64,000 nucleotides of DNA. Source: an uncultured Sphingomonadaceae bacterium. Its GTDB lineage: Bacteria > Pseudomonadota > Alphaproteobacteria > Sphingomonadales > Sphingomonadaceae. The DNA lies in NCBI GenBank assembly GCA_947497455.1, contig CANMGU010000002.1, positions 714,506-778,505 on the forward strand. Reading direction: 5' to 3'. A program made the translations under genes and the position numbers. Position 1 is the stretch's first letter. The number at the start of each line of letters is the position of its first letter. Below the pieces are notes generated by a model. It saw only the letters and a program-made list of their open reading frames with translations. It had not been told where the DNA came from and did no database searches. Below, in pieces: positions 61,107 to 64,000 of this stretch.

Positions 61107-61889
61107 CTAGCTCTCTGCCGGCGCTCCGCAGCTTTTGCATTCGGGATCTTTGGGCAGATTGAGACTGCGCATCGCAGGCTTGAGGCCATCGAACAGTTGC
61201 AGCTTGCCCGCTGGATCGTCACCAAAGCCAGTAACCACCCGGATCGCTTCCATGGCGGCAAAGCTTCCCATCAGTCCCACCATGGCCCCGAGCACGCCAA
61301 CTTCCGAACAATTGTCGCAATCATCCGGATCGAGTGCATCGCCAACAAAGCAGCGATAGCAGGGCTTGTCTGTTTCCCAGCCGCGAAAAACACCAAGCTG
61401 CCCCTGAAACTGGCCGATCGCTGCCGACACGAGGGGGACTTGGTGCGCAAGCGAATAGTCCGATACCAGAAGCCGGGTCTGATAATTGTCAGACCCGTCC
61501 AGGACCACATCAAACTGCTCAAAAAATGCTGCAGCATCGCCGGAAAAATGCTGCGCGGTAAGTCTTTGACTTATAGAGTTTAAAAGGACATCGGGGTTGA
61601 TCCGTTGTGCGGCCTTTTTGGCGACATCAACCTTCGGCAATCCCACGTCTTCTGTCGTAAACAGGACCTGACGCTGAAGGTTCGACAAGGATACCACATC
61701 ATCATCAATGACCGTCAGTGCACCGATTCCAGCGGCCGCCAGATATTGGATTGCCGGACAGCCAATGCCACCGGCACCAATGACAAGCACATGGGCATCA
61801 AGAATTTTCTTCTGACCGATGCCACCAATATCTCGCAGAACGATATGGCGCGCATATCGATCAAGCTGGTCGTCGGTTAGCGCTGTCAT
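61107..61889 (-). CDS. MoeB/ThiF-type E1-like adenylyltransferase
   Basis: 260 residues. It begins YARHIVLRDIGGIGQKKILD; the nucleotide loop is VLVIGAGGIGCPAIQYLAAA; the DDDVVSLSNLQRQVLFTTED segment contains the Arg finger and Asp of adenylation. Zinc Cys pairs are CYRC and the late CKSC. It adenylates the C-terminal glycine of a ubiquitin-like sulfur carrier (MoaD or ThiS). Choosing between MoeB and ThiF is not possible from sequence alone. It overlaps the upstream small gene by 4 bp. Confidence 0.85.
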   Translation of the reverse strand: MTALTDDQLDRYARHIVLRDIGGIGQKKILDAHVLVIGAGGIGCPAIQYLAAAGIGALTVIDDDVVSLSNLQRQVLFTTEDVGLPKVDVAKKAAQRINPDVLLNSISQRLTAQHFSGDAAAFFEQFDVVLDGSDNYQTRLLVSDYSLAHQVPLVSAAIGQFQGQLGVFRGWETDKPCYRCFVGDALDPDDCDNCSEVGVLGAMVGLMGSFAAMEAIRVVTGFGDDPAGKLQLFDGLKPAMRSLNLPKDPECKSCGAPAES

Positions 61890-62290
61890 TCAGGCCAGCG
61901 AAAATGCATCGCTGTTTTATACCAGGTGTTTTTTCGGCTATTTGATACCGGGCCGGCTTTGCTGCCATATTTGTTGAGATGGTTGACCATATAGACTTCC
62001 AATTCCCGGCATCCGCTTTCCACCGGAACAATCTTGGCCAGCTTGCCATTTGGAGTGACCAGTATTGCAGCTTCGATTCTGGCATGGACCCATTGCTGAT
62101 CAGTCGGCAGTTTGCATTTGGCTTTCTTGGCAGCACGTTCCGCTGCTAGCTCATGACGCGCCGCATAGTAGATTGGCTTGGTAAACTGCACCGTTTTCAA
62201 AGCTGAATAATCCGCTGGCATAGCAGAGGCAATATCACCATCTTGTGTAGCGGTGCTGGCGAGAGCCATGGCAAGAAGAAGATCAATCAT
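61886..62290 (-). CDS. Exported small protein, possibly TonB-C-like
   Basis: 134 residues with a short signal-like N-terminus (MIDLLLAMALASTATQDGD). The segment QQWVHARIEAAILVTPNGKL, then AKIVPVESGCRELEVYMVNH and LNKYGSKAGPVS, resembles the C-terminal domain of TonB family proteins (a beta strand followed by a helix). Too short to be a working TonB by itself. It overlaps the moeB-like gene by 4 bp (ATGA). Confidence 0.5.
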   Translation of the reverse strand: MIDLLLAMALASTATQDGDIASAMPADYSALKTVQFTKPIYYAARHELAAERAAKKAKCKLPTDQQWVHARIEAAILVTPNGKLAKIVPVESGCRELEVYMVNHLNKYGSKAGPVSNSRKNTWYKTAMHFRWPE

Positions 62291-62325
62291 AGGTCATTCC
62301 TTTCTAAGAGATTTCCAGTTTGAAT

Positions 62326-62772
62326 TTATACACCGGTGGAACCAAAACCACCAGAACCTCGTTCAGTTTTATTGAGATCGGCTACTTCCACGAGATTTCC
62401 ACGTTGTACAGGTGCCACAATAATCTGAGCAATTCGGTCACCGCGATTGATGACAAAGTCTTCGTCGCCAAGATTGGCAAGGATCACCTTTATCTCGCCA
62501 CGGTAGTCGCTATCGATCGTTCCAGGTGTATTGAGCACGGAAATTCCTTGCTTCAGCGCCAAACCAGATCGCGGGCGCACCTGCACTTCATAGCCTTCCG
62601 GAATGGCGAAAGCGAAACCGGTTCCGACCAAACCGCGCTTTCCCGGAGCGATAGAGGTCGCTTCGGCTGCACGGACATCCATGCCAGCAGAGCCGCTGGT
62701 CTCGTAACCGGGCAAAGGCAAGTCGCCAGCCCCATCTAACCGTTTCACCTCTATCTCTATTGGTTCAAACAT
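62326..62772 (-). CDS. dut: Deoxyuridine 5'-triphosphate nucleotidohydrolase
   Basis: 148 residues from the ATG at 62772, which lies 7 bp after the coaBC stop. All five dUTPase motifs are present: [51 protein letters not shown] and the C-terminal [10 protein letters not shown]. It hydrolyses dUTP, keeping uracil out of DNA and making dUMP for thymidylate. Neighbour of coaBC, a common alphaproteobacterial pairing. Confidence 0.97.
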   Translation of the reverse strand: MFEPIEIEVKRLDGAGDLPLPGYETSGSAGMDVRAAEATSIAPGKRGLVGTGFAFAIPEGYEVQVRPRSGLALKQGISVLNTPGTIDSDYRGEIKVILANLGDEDFVINRGDRIAQIIVAPVQRGNLVEVADLNKTERGSGGFGSTGV

Positions 62773-62779
62773 TCGTCCC

Positions 62780-64000
62780 TCAAATTTCTTCAATGATTTT
62801 GCTGATCAGACGCCGGGCAACCTCTGGTTTGGGAAGGCGTTCCCAGATTTCGGTACCGTCAGAGGTAACAATATGCACACTGTTTTCTGCGCCGCCCATG
62901 ACGTCACCCGATACATCATTAGCAACAATCCAGTCGCAACCCTTCTTGGCCAGCTTCGCACGGGCGTGCTCTTCGATTTTCTCGGTTTCGGCGGCAAAGC
63001 CTATTAGCAAATCTGGACGGTTCTCGTGCGTTGCGAGGCCCGCCAATATATCCGGATTCTCAACCAGCGCCAGCGGTGCGGGTTCATCGCCCTTTTGCTT
63101 TTTTATCTTCTGATCCGAACGTGCGTCTGCCCGCCAGTCGGCGACGGCGGCTACCATGATCGCAACATCGGAAGGCAGAGCGTCGTGCACGGCTGCTTTC
63201 ATTTCCAAGGCGGTTTCGACATCGACTCGCATTACCCCCGCCGGGGTTGGAAGGTGAACTGGCCCAGCCACCAAAGTCACTTGCGCGCCGGCTGAGGCCG
63301 CCGCTGCAGCAATGGCAAAGCCCTGACGGCCAGACGATCGGTTGGCAATATAGCGCACTGGGTCAATCGGTTCGCGCGTTGGGCCTGCGGTGACGAGCAC
63401 ATGTTTTCCGTGAAGCGGTCGATGCTGGTCGGGTGCAAAAGCAGGTTGACCTTCCAGTGGGTTGCGACCGAGTTCATTTTCACCAATGAGGGCAGATGGT
63501 TCAGCATCGTCGTCGAGATGACGCATGATCTCGGTCATTACAGCAGGCGGTTCGGGCAAGCGGCCCGGTCCGAACTCGCCGCAAGCCATGTCCCCTTCGT
63601 CGGGCGGCATGACAATGACACCGTCGGTGCGGAGTTGTTCGATATTGCGCTGGGTTGCAGGATGATCCCACATGCGCACGTTCATCGCCGGCACGGCCAG
63701 CACCTGGGTGTCGGTGGCAAGAAGCAGGGTGGTGGCGAGATCATCGGCAATCCCGCCCGCCATTTTGGCCATCAGATTAGCTGTTGCTGGACAGACAACG
63801 ATCAAGTCCGCCTCGCGAGACAATTGGATATGACCCATTTCGGTCTCGTCTTTCAGCGACCAAAGCGTTGTGTGCACTTCATTTTCGGAAAGTGCCGCTA
63901 GTGTCATGGGCGTGACAAATTGCGCGCCTGATTCGGTGAGAACACAGCGTACCGTCATACCAGCCTTCTTGATCAACCGGATCAGTTCACTGGCCTTATA
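62780..64000 (-). CDS. coaBC: CoaBC bifunctional protein, N-terminal end missing at the window edge
   Basis: About 406 codons are inside the window; the frame runs off the right end (first residues seen: [20 protein letters not shown]). The CoaC half has [15 protein letters not shown] and the substrate-binding [17 protein letters not shown]; the CoaB half begins [20 protein letters not shown] and has [12 protein letters not shown]. It makes 4'-phosphopantetheine by ligating cysteine to phosphopantothenate, then decarboxylating it, in CoA synthesis. It heads the coaBC-dut run. Confidence 0.96.
   Translation of the reverse strand, partial: YKASELIRLIKKAGMTVRCVLTESGAQFVTPMTLAALSENEVHTTLWSLKDETEMGHIQLSREADLIVVCPATANLMAKMAGGIADDLATTLLLATDTQVLAVPAMNVRMWDHPATQRNIEQLRTDGVIVMPPDEGDMACGEFGPGRLPEPPAVMTEIMRHLDDDAEPSALIGENELGRNPLEGQPAFAPDQHRPLHGKHVLVTAGPTREPIDPVRYIANRSSGRQGFAIAAAAASAGAQVTLVAGPVHLPTPAGVMRVDVETALEMKAAVHDALPSDVAIMVAAVADWRADARSDQKIKKQKGDEPAPLALVENPDILAGLATHENRPDLLIGFAAETEKIEEHARAKLAKKGCDWIVANDVSGDVMGGAENSVHIVTSDGTEIWERLPKPEVARRLISKIIEEI

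Overview
The window looks like a chromosomal segment of a sphingomonad-type alphaproteobacterium (order Sphingomonadales). The basis is a direct-repeat LexA box of the alphaproteobacterial GTTC-N7-GTTC type in front of an imuA-imuB-dnaE2 cassette, two CtrA-like boxes (TTAA-N7-TTAAC), a UrcA-family protein, PF10118-type metal-dependent hydrolases, an aroQ-accB-accC cluster, a ThiS-ThiG fusion and a CarD regulator. Gene density is high and both strands are used. I see no prophage, transposase, integrase or CRISPR array. The genus cannot be fixed from this sequence alone.

Layout. 1-6.6 kb: 5' end of argE, a GAF protein, a small unknown protein, a Tat-exported nitroreductase with a MarR regulator, a periplasmic HExxH/TPR protein and a divergent LysR/isochorismatase pair. 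6.6-12 kb: DUF885 peptidase, prolyl 4-hydroxylase-like oxygenase, exported amidohydrolase and an arginine-rich RcnB-type protein carrying seven 12-residue repeats. 12-15.6 kb: aroQ-accB-accC and the divergent thiSG fusion. 15.6-19.2 kb: a UrcA protein, a LytS/LytTR-type two-component pair and a small unknown protein. 19.3-30.4 kb: PF10118 hydrolase with a divergent TetR gene, a VOC protein, lnt-metK-trmB, a second PF10118 hydrolase, a GNAT gene, rplU-rpmA and a small lipoprotein. 30.4-34.7 kb: hemB-GNAT-gamma carbonic anhydrase, a small lipoprotein and an M23 peptidase. 34.8-39.4 kb: Suv3-like helicase, S4 protein, ferredoxin and carD, with a 236-bp near-palindromic intergenic element before carD.

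39.5-51.8 kb is the transport region. A cobalamin riboswitch precedes a BtuB-like receptor and BtuF-BtuC-BtuD-like ABC genes with touching or overlapping reading frames. Next comes a Fur-type operator followed by a TonB receptor, a DUF6607 protein and a ferric-iron ABC importer. Together these make vitamin B12 and iron acquisition the most specialised function of the window. 51.8-57.3 kb is the SOS mutagenesis cassette imuA-imuB-dnaE2. The last part holds tRNA-Arg(CCG), a small exported protein, nth, dapB, a sirtuin, a GFA protein, a MAPEG protein and the run coaBC-dut-unknown-moeB/thiF.

The least explained signals are: (i) TTGGTCGAA-type motifs, including a pair at the 21-bp period expected of a LytTR site just upstream of the LytS-type kinase gene; (ii) the 236-bp inverted-repeat element with compensating changes in its hairpins; (iii) the EF-loop-like arginine repeats in the RcnB-type protein; (iv) palindromes centred on ATG codons; and (v) a DUF6607 protein inside a Fur-controlled iron operon. 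Coordinates were read by eye. Start codons differing from the longest possible frame were chosen from signal peptides, ribosome binding sites and overlaps.
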